From Gramella sp. MT6 (GTDB taxonomy: Bacteria; Bacteroidota; Bacteroidia; Flavobacteriales; Flavobacteriaceae), in contig NZ_CP048410.1 of NCBI RefSeq assembly GCF_019357415.1, positions 186,001 to 250,000 of the forward strand: a stretch of DNA of 64,000 nt, given 5' to 3'. This document shows, in pieces, positions 28,801 through 39,100 of the stretch. The notes beneath the pieces were generated by a model. It saw only the letters and a program-made list of their open reading frames with translations. It was not told the DNA's origin and did not search any database. The first letter of the stretch is position 1; every line of letters begins with the position of its first letter. A program made the position numbers and the translations under genes.

Positions 28801-31800
28801 CGTGGAGTATCAGATAATTCATGGACAACTATCAACAGTACCCTGGATTATCTAACCCCTGATGAAATTGAAAACGTCATTACAAATGAAAGCACAGCTT
28901 TTCGTGCTATTATAGGTAATAATTCCTGTAACAATACTTATTCTGAAACAGCGATTGTAAGTGTTATTGAAGCTGATATTAAACCTACTCCTGTAGAAGT
29001 AGATAAAGACGTCATTTGTATTGGTGACGAAATTTCTCTTAGCTCTGAAACCGGTTATAGCTCTGAAGGCGGAAAACTAGATGGAGGTGCTTTCGATAAT
29101 GCAGGTATTAAAAATAATGGCTGGGACTTTACAAATCCTAATGGCGGTTCAAATGATTTTGATTCTGGAGCGAACAACGGAAGAGCAGATCATTGGTTAA
29201 GAATGAACCCGCATGGTAGTGATCCCCAGGAAAATGAAAAGGTTTATACCGCGAATTTATATCCTATTGAAAGTCAAAGCCCAACTAATGGATCTATGGT
29301 CAATTTCCGTACTTTCTCAACAAACGAGGGAAATAAAGGTTTTGCTTTGGTCACAGGAAATAACGATTCTTTCATGGAAACCCCTGTTTTTTCTCTTGGT
29401 GGTCTGGACGAAGCGATTCTTACCTGGGATCAGGCATACAACCTTACCGAAGGAGCAAGAATCAGGGTTGAAATCTCTACAAATGGCGGAGGATCCTACG
29501 AAACTGTACTTTTTGATATTACCGGAACTGCTACCAGCGGAAATTACAACAACTTTGGTGATCTTACTCCCGAGCTTAGACCATTGAATAAAATGGTAGT
29601 AGACCTTGGAGCATATTTAGGACAGTCTAATTTAAGAATTCGCTTTAATTACGAAGGTACAATTGATGGGGATGTTTGGGCAGTGGATAATATAGAGGTG
29701 CCAGAAGGTCCCCAGGATGTTATTCTACAATGGTATTATGATGATGATCTTAATGATCCGGATAATTACCTTGAGCCAATCGGTGCAGAAAATCAGAGTA
29801 CCGTAACCTTTATTCCTCGTAAAATAGGCTGGAATGACTTCGAAGTTCAAACCAGAATAATATTAGATAGTAATGGTGATCAATGCCAGAGTATAGAAAA
29901 TTTTGAAACTATAAGAGTTTGGGCGTTTGACAGATACACCACTAACGTTGCAACAGAAGTTGGATCATGCGGTAGCCTTTCGGTACAACTTAATGCAAAC
30001 GTATATGCAGATTACCAGGCAAAAAATATTACCGAATATCCAACCCTGGACGGTTATATAGGTAGCTGGCAGGTAGAAGATCTTAATGGAAATACTGTAA
30101 CTACCGGATTTGAAATTTCTAATCAAGACCCTGAAAGTACTTTGGATCCTATAAACAATCCACAAGCAATCTTTACGGCAGAAAATTTGGGAGATTATAA
30201 TTTTAAATGGATCCTTACCCCTACTGAAGTAGATGAAAATGGAAATTTAATAGATAATTCAGGATGCCCTCCAGTTGAAAATCCATCGAATGTAACTTTA
30301 GTAGATTGTACTACCCTGGATTTTGACGGGGACGATGATTATATAGACCTTGGAAATAACTACAACGGAAGCTATTTTATAGAAGCATGGATAAGACCTT
30401 TTGACAGGCCTATTGATGATGGTGGTTCTACCGATGCATCAACAGGAGTAATCTTTAGTAGTTCAGGTTTTGAAATTAAAATGGAGAATTTACCTTCAAC
30501 TATTCAAAAGAACAGTAGATGGTATCATATAGCAGTTTCCAATGGTGGTGATCTTTGGGTCGATGGAGTAGCCTCCGGTAAGATCACTGTAAACGGTTCT
30601 GGTATTAATAATACGAGTATTGGTGCTAGATATAATGCAGGGACCAAGACCACATCTAACCACTTTTCAGGATGGATCGATGAATTGAGAATTTGGAATG
30701 GTAATTCTGCTCCAGATATAAACGAAATAAGATTTATGATGAACCAGCGCATTAAACTTAATGATGCTGCGACCGCAAATTCTCTTATTGAAGGTGAAAT
30801 AGTGCCAAACCTGGAAATTGCAGATGGCTTCAGCAGTTATTATACAAGGAACGGTCACAATCTTGACCAGGATGGTGTTGAGTTCTATAATCAAACCTGG
30901 GGTGATCTTGCAGGTTATTATCGTTTGATTTCAGATAATCCAGATCCACAAAATTTAACGGCGTGCGCTACCTTCGACGATAGCCTTAAACCGATTGGCG
31001 GATATACTCCAGATCACTCTATAAATGAAGTACCAGGCAGGTTGGTAAATATTACCACTAATCAGGAAAATACATCTCCTACACCTTACTGTTCTGGATC
31101 TGACGGGCAATGGGCTAACGTTAGTACATGGGCCAGGCCAACGGTATGGGATTATCCAAATAGCTCATACAATGGAACTGCTATAGACTGGAATATCGCC
31201 AGGATCAATCACAATATCACTTCAGACAGCAAAGAAATTATTATGCTTGGATTGCTTTCTGAAACTTCCGAGAAATTACTTAGCATAAACGGTGATCACG
31301 CAATCAGAATCACCCACTATCTATTACTGGATGGAAATATGGATCTTGTTGATGATTCTCAATTATTACAGGATCATGGTAGTATTCTTGACAATTCCAG
31401 TGGAGGCTGGGCTGAAATAGATCAAAAGGGAAGAAAAAGTAGTTTCAATTATAATTATTGGACCAGTCCGTTTTCTAATCAGGGATCAAATAACAATTCT
31501 GGATTTATAATTGAGAATATATTATTTGATGGTACAAATACAAACATTGATGAACCTGCCATTAATTTTACTCCTGGATACTTCTCTGCAGACGGAGGAA
31601 TAACGAGTCCTATAACTATCAGCAATGAATGGATCTGGGATTTTAGAGGAGGAGATGCAGATATTTATGGAGATTGGTTACATCTAGGATCTGATTACCT
31701 AGAAATAGTTGGAGCTGGATTCTCTATGAAGGGAACAACGGGATCTGCAGGTCTGACTGAGAAACAAAATTATACTTTTAGGGGTAAACCAAATAATGGC

Positions 31801-33030
31801 AATATTCCTACGGGCGAATTATACTTAGATAGCGGCCAGAACTTCCTCGTTGGAAACCCTTATCCCTCCGCTATACATGCTTGGGAATTTTTATTAGATA
31901 ATCTACCCAAATCAAAAAGCTTCACTCTAGGAGGTAAAACATACACTGGAAGAAGAGAAAATGGAGACCAACCATTCAACGGTACCATATATTATTGGGA
32001 CCATTTCTCAGGAAAAACTCATATCCTTGAAGAGTATGTTGGTGGTTATGCAACATATACTCTAGCAGGAAGTGCTCCAGCTATTTCAAATGACTGGCGG
32101 ATTAACAGTGAAGGTGGCGCGAATAATATTTTACCAGAGGACATTATACCAGTTGCTCAAGGATTCTTTTTAAACAGCGCCCAAATTGTTGGAGAAACTT
32201 TTGCAGGTGATATAATTTTTAAAAACACCCAAAGGATATTTCAGCCACTAAAATCTGGCGTTTCGATTTTCCTACAACAAGAAGAAGATATTATCAAAGG
32301 ACACACAAGGACAAAATCTTATGAAGACAATCGAATGAAGATCAGGTTAAAATATGAGTCCCCTAAAGGTTATCATCGACAAATCCTTGTGACAAGTGAT
32401 GAAAATACTTCTAATGGTTTCGACATTGGATATGATGCGCCTTTAATCGAAAATAATTTAGAGGACATGTACTGGTGGTTTGAGGATCATGGCTTTGTAA
32501 TACAGGGAGTTCCAGATTTTGCTAATGAACAGATCTTACCTCTAGCTGTTAAAACCAAGGAAGGTGGTGATTTTAAAATAAAAATCGATGCTACTGAAAA
32601 CTGGCCATCAGGTAAGGAACTTTATTTAAAAGATAAAGCTCTGGATACCATACATGATATTCTAAAAGAAGATTATATTGGAAAAATCGAAGGCGCAGGT
32701 GAAATAACAGATCGTTTTGAGCTTGTATTTTTCAAAGAAAAAGCTCTTGACCCGGATGATATTTTAAATCCCGATCTTCCAATTTTAGACGGTATCGTGG
32801 GTATAAGTTACAGCCGTTTCGACAAACAGGTTAAGATCAGTAATTTCGACCTTCTTGATGTAGATAAGGTCATGATATTCGACCTGGGCGGAAAGTTAAT
32901 TCAGGAGTTTGATGAATTACCTACTGAGAAAGAGATCCGTCTCAGAATGAGACCTGTGAGATCTGGGGTTTACATAGTGAAAGTTTTCTGTGAGAATGGT
33001 ATTTGCAACAAAAAGATCATTATTGAATAA
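22900..33030 (+). CDS. Giant T9SS-exported surface protein with Ig-like repeats and LamG domain
   Basis: A single 3376-residue frame. Order: signal peptide (1-22, ends VWGQ); Ig-like domains (24-204); a putative-Ig repeat with the signature GLPPGLSG/GNFTISGSPT at ~218-280, ~305-368, ~861-934, ~950-1021 and ~1037-1117; further Ig domains (~387-560); two PKD-like domains (~581-737); three N-Y-x-x-G-x-Y/F-type repeats (~1124-1374); Ig and CHU-type domains (~1377-1834); a beta-sandwich region (~2064-2267); LamG/concanavalin-like (~2471-2601); a conserved pre-C-terminal block (N-Y-N-Y-W-T-S-P); and a T9SS type A sorting domain (last ~85 residues, MIFDLGGKLIQEF and SGVYIVKVF). Such architectures are adhesins or gliding/biofilm surface proteins; the ligand is unknown. 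The next gene is a paralogue. Confidence 0.88.
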   Translation: MGKKLHGNLLLFLFFVPVLVWGQCPTSVSISSNTGNTICEGTNVTYTATPNGGTGPYIYQWKIDNVNQGGTTNSNTFSSTTLTNGQVVSVEVTEANSTSCSISNNGSPITVNTTKTPTVNFNVPAGNICMGNLKLTASNTNAGTNPTYEWYVDGNLEQSSGSKDFTYNYSTDKSYSVKVVLNSNYICPSPASVEVIKTVTISPDATISSSNTDVNSACLNQPITPIVFNIGGSATGASVSGLPPGLSGSFSNGTFTISGSPTSSGNFNYTVTTQGPCSNASQGGTIEVVKDATISLSSGSINQEVCQSQNIENIVYLIGETGNGATVNGLPPGVSGSYSAGNFTISGSSTQVGVFNYSIFATGSCGSSSMLNGTITINENLTPSVSITSSDADNIICEGTEVIFTASSTNAGNNPQYQWKVNGIDRGSPTNLNTFNITDLSNADAVTVELTSSEGCTTSNPVLSNSIATEVNLNLTPEVTISASDSDICPGDEVIFSIATISNEGLSPTYQWKLDGVNIGTNSPIFSTTNLTDGQSVSLIITSSETCLATTTATSNVVGIDVFPPAPAIPGNISGEIEVCSSATGLTYTVPPVENAETYNWIFPSGWNITSGAGTNSVTVNAGTGSGNISVKASNTCGDSSTESTLAVTSVNGVPANPGNITSDLGGNNNICPPYDINFSVAASGTFKWTIPAGWTLLNGAGTNSVNVRINDASTSGIKEVSVVATNICGNSAPSTYGGIVVDNHIVANFGPDQTICKSQNSIVLSGERSFGDASLDVNFSTSGSGTFSNGPGGNNKTGTFQVTYTPTAADKTAGQVTLTMTVPEPKGNSNNGNKCGESSDSIILYFTPDATISDPSNKAQDICINTPLENISFNIGGGATGATISGLPPGVSGNFSAGVFTVSGNPTQIGNYSYTVSSTGNCTSQQTTRTGTINVLPNNTIAAAANKDQTVCINQPIAAMEFPVNSTVTSVNTSNLPNGITGSIIGGNFILSGTPDVSGTFEYSLETVGTCETTTTTGTITVNPDVTITDPANIDQTVCINSPISEIQFEISSPGSGASVTGLPQGLSGNFSDGIFTISGSPTEAGAIPGENGIFNYTVQTEGECEQATSQGTITVIPDPTATISYPENICTSIAGSVNVNLDGTGNYSGGTYSATPAGLTISSSSGAITPGASDPGTYLVTYNGQENCNPAVATVEVTIIAEPFVEISYEDPFCNSDTVLKEPIFSNGVGNYQNGTFSSSQPGGLIIDPNTGEINAQTSGPGTYDIFYTISADSGCNEVVVTTEVTITQNPQINISYPETICSSETAIPVVTSGEDGDYEGGVYSGSNGLSISTDGTINPSESIPGPHTVTYSIPSNAGCDEVVATAEFTIKEVPVITTDPVNTGVCSNSPAEFEVIASGADLTYQWYRILEDGTEEMIAGENEAILNFSNVTAVDALQYYVIVSGDDSCIQDTSEIVTLNVDEDITITEPSQDITICEDSQDEISFLFRGHANGAILDFDWYKDGNIVNPVSNKIEIGVTGPDGPNGEYTGTLTIIDPEAGENGDSGVYYVVVDGPDYFTCPEATSKTFTFRVDPRPEAPTVSNQEFCLNEDAGNLTASGEDGNEIKWYTFDSSTSEYTFIGNTIPIETSNPTTFEYYATQTRPNGCESDYSEMLTIDILETPPPVSEEVIKFEYCHNEQDVQPLEVIPADGAEINWYASIDAETALSEAPTPSTNVVNTTTYYVSQTFVSTTGCESDRTPVEVRIKEIPNVIVDIIGDENTICLGSSIDFTATGAETYTWYLGELELQSGATATYQATPTTLGENKYTVVGTTEGCSNSYEISVFVDDNTVIGNLNAPERICISNGTAEVSLESRTGDIIKWEYKNASTADVWTETADIDLSDTRIFSGLTETTSYRVTVKNGVCDEATSETTIIVDQLPEGGKALWAKNTDRLFLTCQNPVPGYASRLNLSEYSGEVLGWEYRGVSDNSWTTINSTLDYLTPDEIENVITNESTAFRAIIGNNSCNNTYSETAIVSVIEADIKPTPVEVDKDVICIGDEISLSSETGYSSEGGKLDGGAFDNAGIKNNGWDFTNPNGGSNDFDSGANNGRADHWLRMNPHGSDPQENEKVYTANLYPIESQSPTNGSMVNFRTFSTNEGNKGFALVTGNNDSFMETPVFSLGGLDEAILTWDQAYNLTEGARIRVEISTNGGGSYETVLFDITGTATSGNYNNFGDLTPELRPLNKMVVDLGAYLGQSNLRIRFNYEGTIDGDVWAVDNIEVPEGPQDVILQWYYDDDLNDPDNYLEPIGAENQSTVTFIPRKIGWNDFEVQTRIILDSNGDQCQSIENFETIRVWAFDRYTTNVATEVGSCGSLSVQLNANVYADYQAKNITEYPTLDGYIGSWQVEDLNGNTVTTGFEISNQDPESTLDPINNPQAIFTAENLGDYNFKWILTPTEVDENGNLIDNSGCPPVENPSNVTLVDCTTLDFDGDDDYIDLGNNYNGSYFIEAWIRPFDRPIDDGGSTDASTGVIFSSSGFEIKMENLPSTIQKNSRWYHIAVSNGGDLWVDGVASGKITVNGSGINNTSIGARYNAGTKTTSNHFSGWIDELRIWNGNSAPDINEIRFMMNQRIKLNDAATANSLIEGEIVPNLEIADGFSSYYTRNGHNLDQDGVEFYNQTWGDLAGYYRLISDNPDPQNLTACATFDDSLKPIGGYTPDHSINEVPGRLVNITTNQENTSPTPYCSGSDGQWANVSTWARPTVWDYPNSSYNGTAIDWNIARINHNITSDSKEIIMLGLLSETSEKLLSINGDHAIRITHYLLLDGNMDLVDDSQLLQDHGSILDNSSGGWAEIDQKGRKSSFNYNYWTSPFSNQGSNNNSGFIIENILFDGTNTNIDEPAINFTPGYFSADGGITSPITISNEWIWDFRGGDADIYGDWLHLGSDYLEIVGAGFSMKGTTGSAGLTEKQNYTFRGKPNNGNIPTGELYLDSGQNFLVGNPYPSAIHAWEFLLDNLPKSKSFTLGGKTYTGRRENGDQPFNGTIYYWDHFSGKTHILEEYVGGYATYTLAGSAPAISNDWRINSEGGANNILPEDIIPVAQGFFLNSAQIVGETFAGDIIFKNTQRIFQPLKSGVSIFLQQEEDIIKGHTRTKSYEDNRMKIRLKYESPKGYHRQILVTSDENTSNGFDIGYDAPLIENNLEDMYWWFEDHGFVIQGVPDFANEQILPLAVKTKEGGDFKIKIDATENWPSGKELYLKDKALDTIHDILKEDYIGKIEGAGEITDRFELVFFKEKALDPDDILNPDLPILDGIVGISYSRFDKQVKISNFDLLDVDKVMIFDLGGKLIQEFDELPTEKEIRLRMRPVRSGVYIVKVFCENGICNKKIIIE

Positions 33031-33144
33031 ATAAGTATTTAATAAATAGTTAGCAGAAAAGGTTCTATTTAATTGATTCAAAGCGGCTTATTAGAATAAT
33101 TTTTTAACAAAAATCTGTCGTTTATCGAATTTATATGTATTTTT

Positions 33145-33166
33145 ACCGATGAAAATCTAGATCGGT
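33145..33166 (+). repeat. Inverted repeat just upstream of second giant gene
   Basis: ACCGAT at 33145 and ATCGGT at 33161 form a 6-bp stem with a 10-nt loop, ending five bases before the ATG at 33172. TATTTTTA at 33138-33145 is a one-mismatch -7 box touching the repeat. It could be an operator or a 5'-leader hairpin. Confidence 0.35.
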
Positions 33167-33171
33167 AGCCT

Positions 33172-36100
33172 ATGTATAAAACTACTTTTGGACCCCGAAT
33201 CCAATATTTACTGACCTTTACGCTTATTTTTCTTACACTTTCCAGCTGGACAAGTGGGAATTTATTTGGGCAAGAGATCTCCATTACCGTAGTCTCCAAA
33301 ACAAATGCTTCATGTCCTGATGTTGCAGATGGAGCTATAAGTGTATCCATTGCAGGTGGAACTCCCAGCTATACTATAGAATGGACGGGACCCGATGCCT
33401 ATTCAAAAACGGGCGTAGAAGATATATCTGGACTTAAGGCAGGTACCTATACCATACAAGTTACAGATCAATCTGATCCTGTAAAAACAAAATCGTTGAA
33501 TATCTCGATTGACGATCCTGATAATACAAATCCTACAATCACAGCGCCTGCAGATGTTACCGCTGAAGTTAATTCTGGAAACTGCACTGCAAACAATGTC
33601 GATCTGGGAACACCTACCACTAATGATAATTGTGGTGTGGATACTTATTCAAGTGATGCTCCAGCTAGTTTCCCATTAGGAGAAACTATCGTAACCTGGA
33701 CAGTGATTGATAATGTCGGGAATACTTCTACAGCGACTCAAAAAGTAACTATTTTAGATAATACAAATCCTACAATCACCGCTCCTGCAGATGTAGTTGC
33801 TGATGTTAATTCCGGAAATTGCACTGCCACCGATGTTGCTCTGGGAACACCTACCACTAGTGATAATTGCGGGGTGAATACTTTTTCAAGTGATGCTCCA
33901 GCTAGTTTCCCATTAGGTGAAACTACTGTAACCTGGACAGTGGTTGATAATGCCGGGAATACTGCCAAAGCGACTCAAAAAGTAACTATTTTAGATAATA
34001 CAAATCCCACAATCACCGCTCCTGCAGATGTAGTTGCTGATGTTAATTCTGGAAATTGTACTGCAACCGGTGTTGCTCTGGGAACACCTACCACTAGTGA
34101 TAATTGCGGGGTGGCTACTGTTTCAAGTGATGCTCCAGCTAGTTTCCCATTAGGAGAAACTACCGTAACCTGGGCAATCATTGACAATGCCGGGAACACG
34201 GCTACTGCAACTCAAAAAGTAACTATTTCGGATAATACGAATCCCACAATCACCGCTCCTGCAGATGTAGTTGCTGATGTTAATTCCGGAAATTGTACTG
34301 CAACCGGTGTTGCTCTGGGAACACCTACCACGAGTGATAATTGCGGTGTGGATACTTTTTCAAGTGACGCTCCAGCTAGTTTCCCATTAGGTGAAACCAC
34401 CGTAACCTGGACAGTGATTGACAATGCAGGAAACACGGCGACTGCTACTCAGAAAGTAATCATTTCAGATAATACAAAACCTGTAATAACTGCGGGTGAA
34501 AATATAAACGCAACCAATGACACTGGAATTTGTGAAGCTGGTTTATCTATAGCTCCTGCTACTGGTACCGATAATTGTAGCGTAAGCTCTCCCATTGGAA
34601 CAAGAGATGATGGTCTTGGTCTGGATGAACCTTACCCGGTTGGAATTACCACTATTACATGGACAGTTACAGATGCTAATGGAAACGTAGCCGATGACGT
34701 TTTTCAAACTGTAACTGTCGAGGATAACGAAGCTCCAACACCTCCGGTTTTAGAAAATATTACCTGGGGCTGCGTATATACTGCGGAAGCTCCTGTTGCG
34801 GTTGATAATTGCTCAGGAGAAATCATTGGAACTACTACTGACCCAACCACATACTCGAATGCCGGAACTTACTCTATAACGTGGACATTTACTGATGATT
34901 CTGGCAACTCTTCATCTACTTCTCAAGAAATTACCATTGACCCAGTAGTTGTGGAAACCAACAAAGTTGATGTTTTATGTAATGGTTTTGCTACAGGAGA
35001 AGTTGAAGCAACTGCCACCGGAGGCATCGCTCCACTTACTTATGATTGGGGTTCTCTGGGTACTGGTGCTAAAAAGACCGATTTACCCGCAGGAACTTAT
35101 ACCGTAACGGTTACTGATGCTAATGGGTGTGAATCTGATCCGATTTCTGTTACCGTGGAAGAACCAGATACTTTTGTTGAAATTACTAACATTCAAACTA
35201 CCTCAGGTTGCTTTGGAGAAAACAATGGAACTGCGACCGTAACTGCCCAAGGAGGAATAGGAAATTATACCTATCTCTGGGATAACGGTCAAACCACCCA
35301 AACGGCTACTGGTCTTGCTCCAGGGAATCACTCTGTAACTGTTACCGATGAAAATGGATGTGCGAAAGACAGAACTTTTACGGTTTCTCAGCCGACAGAA
35401 TTAAAAGTAACAGGATTTTTAACCACAGAAACCACCTCGTTTGGTTCTTCTACCGGTAGTGCAACAGCACAGGTAACAGGTGGAAGTCCTAACTATTCCT
35501 TCGAATGGACCGGAGGACCAACAGGTAAGAAATATACCGGACAAACTGCTCAGGAATTAGCTGCTGGAACTTACACAGTTACTGTAACAGATAAAAATGG
35601 ATGTACAGCTACCGGTGTAGTTGAAGTAGTTGACTCCTTAAGCGCCAATATTATTCCTATTTCACTTTGTGAAGGAGAGGATGTTATAAGAACTTCAACA
35701 TTTAGTGTAGATGGAGGTTCTGCTATTGGAGGTACTGCACCATATACATATTCCTGGGATTTCGGAGATTACGCAAGCCCAGCAACCGGTACAGGCGTAG
35801 GACCAATTGATGTAAAATACAGCCAGATAGGAGACAAATTAATAACTCTTACGGTTACCGATGCGAAAGGTCGGACTTTTACACAGCAAGTAATTCAATT
35901 TGTTGGAGGTTGTTTTGCTGATGATTGTGGTTCTAATGATCTTGGTCTTGATTATTATTTTATCGGTGACGAAAATCAAAATCCAATTACGAATAATGAG
36001 CAATGTGAACAGGTAGATCAAAAATATATATACATTAATTTTCCTACTCAGGCTACCAGATATTCACTTCAAATTGAATTGATTTATTCTATTGAAAATC

Positions 36101-39100
36101 TAGAAACCGGCACGATTAACAATTACAAGGTTAAGGACTGTTTTTATGAATACGAGGCTATCCCCTTAACCGCACAAACTTTCCCAATTGAATACAATTG
36201 TGGTGATCAAGTTAAAGTAGAAGGTGTTTACCTAACTTTCCAAAATAATATTCAAAGGCCATGTGGTACCACAGCAACAAACGGACAGGGCAATGGCAAT
36301 GACGGCGGTGGTGGCGGAAATAATCCAAAATGTTTTTCAACCAATAATGAATCTACAGTAAGGTCTCCTCTCTATGCAATTGCATTCGCAAATGAATTAC
36401 TATGTAATGGCGCCATGAATGGAACGGTTACCTCAAGAGCTTCTGGTGGTTCTGGAAACTATTCCTTTGAATTGCTTGATTCCTCAGGTACTTCTGTGGC
36501 AGGACCACAAACCAGCGGTATTTTTGAGCAGCTATATGGAGGAACCTATTTCGTAAAAGTTACAGATACAGATTCTAATGATAGCTTTACTTCCAAAGGA
36601 GTAACCATTGAAGAACCTTCAGATCCACTCAGCCTAACTATAGATTCTCAAACTAACGTGAGTTGTTTTGGTGGGTCAGATGGTCAGGCAACCTTAAGTG
36701 CCGAAGGAGGGACACCAGATTACATCTATGTATGGCCCGATGGACAAACTACTGCCACCGCCACTAATTTAACCGCAGGAGAATATAATGTAAGAGTTAT
36801 AGATGCCAACGGTTGTGAGGTGAATTCAACTGTAATAATTGAAGAACCTGAAGAAATTATTCCAAATGCAGGCCCTGATCAGGTTTTAGGATGTGGATTC
36901 AGTTCAACTCAGCTAAACGCAGAAGAAGATCTTGATGAAAACGGTGACCCCATTCCTGGAAAATGGACTATAGTAAACGGGCCTTCAGGCGGTAGCTTTG
37001 CAGATGACACTAATCCAAAGACCACATTTATAGGTTCTCAAGGTACTTATACGCTTAGATGGAGTGTAAACTGCGGAAAATCTGACGATGTTAAAGTTAG
37101 CTTTACCAGCTGTAGCACTCTTGATTTTGACGGAGTAGATGACCACGTTAATTTTGGCGATAATTATGGCTTTAACAGTGGCTCCTTTACTTTCGAAGCC
37201 TGGATAAAACCGAAATCTGTTGATGGTGTAAGAACAATCTTATCGAAAAGAGATTATTCAAACCCATCTACCGGATATGAATTGATCCTGGAAAACGGAG
37301 TTCCTAAAATTAATGGCATTGGGACAACTTCCTTTACAGACAAAAACGTAAGCACCAACAGATGGTACCATATAGCGCTCTCATTCAACGGTTCAACAAC
37401 AAATCTTTATGTTGATGGCATTCTAATGGGATCGCAATCTGGGAGCAGTAATCCGCAGATAACTACAGCGCCATTTTTATTGGGCGCAGTTTTCGATTCC
37501 AGCTCTCCTAATAATCCTAAAGATTTATTTCATGGATGGATGGAAGAAGTTCGCATATGGGGCAAATCTCTTGAGAAGGAAGATATAAGACTTCTGATGA
37601 ATCAGAAAATTGTCAATAATGCCGGAAAAGTGCGTGGAGAAATCATTCCTATAGATGCAACAGGTATCACCTGGACAGACCTTAAGGGATATTACAGGTT
37701 ACAGCCGGGAGAAATAACCGGAGGTTTTACCGCAGACAGGGCGACCGACAAAGTGAATGGTAGATTGATCAATATTACCACTACCCAGGAAACTACTGCT
37801 CCGTTACCTTACATATCAGCTAAGAACGGCATATGGTTTGATAAAACAAGCTGGAAAAGGCCTCAGGTTTGGGACCCTCCAAATTCATTAGGAATCAATA
37901 ATGAGAAAATAAACTGGAATATCGCAGTAACCTCTCACACCTTGCAATCAAATTATAAGGACATCACTCTTTTAGGTTTGATTTCAGAGTCTAATTCTGC
38001 TAGTAAATTAGATATGCAGGGCTCAGTAAACAATGAGACCGGTAATTCATTATTTATTAGTCACTACTTGAAATTGAACGGTGTAATCGACCTAAATGGG
38101 GAATCTCAGTTGATACAACCTGAAAACAGTATTCTAGAAGAGTCTAGTTCGGGTTATCTTGATCGAGACCAGCAGGGAACCGCCAATAGTTTTAATTACA
38201 ATTACTGGACGTCTCCTGTTTCTCTTCAGGGAGCTGCAAATAATTCTGGCTTCAAGGTCAATGAGGTGCTTAAGGATGGTACAGATCCAACCAGTCCTAA
38301 GAGTTTAAATTTCAACTATCAATATCATTGGGCAGATGGAAACTATACTGGTTCTAAAAGAATTAGTACTTATTGGCTTTATACCTTTGGAGCACCCGAA
38401 GATGGCTTTAACGGTACCGCCGATGATTACTCTGAATGGCATCAGTTTGGGGAAACAGATCTGCTTCCTCCTGGCATTGGGTATTCAATGAAAGGAACCC
38501 AGGGATATGTACCATTAAATAATCAGCAAAATTATACTTTCCGGGGTAAACCTAACAATGGAGATATTAAGGTTAACGTTGGAGCTGGACAGAATCTATT
38601 AACCGGGAATCCATATCCATCTGCCATTGATGCATTTCAGTTTATCGATGAAAATGCAATTGAAAATCAGGATTTCAACGGCTCCATTTATTTCTGGGAT
38701 CATTTCGGAAAAGAGGACACTCATTATCTTGAAGAGTATGTTGGTGGATATGCTGTTATGAATAAGTCAGGTGCAGTTATAGCGGCATCTTCTATAGATT
38801 CTCGAATTAATGATAATAATGCCCAGGGAACAAAAGAACCTGGACAGTATATTCCTGTAGGACAGGCTTTCTTCATAAGTACTATTGGAGTCTCCTCTCC
38901 TAATTCTATTACATTCAGAAATCAATACAGAGCATTTGTTCCAGAGTCAACACCAGATTCTCATTTCCATGCACAAGAGGATTTAAAATCTAAAAAAGAA
39001 CAGGAGCAAAATACCTATAAAAAAGACAGCAGATATAAGATAAGACTCAAGTTCGAATCTCCTAAAGGCTACCACAGACAAATATTGGTTACTGCAGATG

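Noticed and set aside
29213..29587. 124-codon frame inside the first giant gene
   Set aside because: It lies in an alternate frame of the giant gene, without a start context or domain.
22900..33030. Very long frame as a non-ribosomal peptide or polyketide synthase
   Set aside because: No adenylation, carrier or ketosynthase motifs; signal peptide, Ig domains and T9SS tail identify a surface protein.
33738..34436. Series of 74-76-codon minus-strand frames with similar sequence, looking like a small gene family
   Set aside because: They recur every 237 bases because they are reverse shadows of the HYR repeats; the plus-strand frame is the true gene.
33531..34478. Regular repeats possibly a CRISPR array
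   Set aside because: Period is 237 bases, units are coding and contiguous with no spacers, and no cas genes are near.
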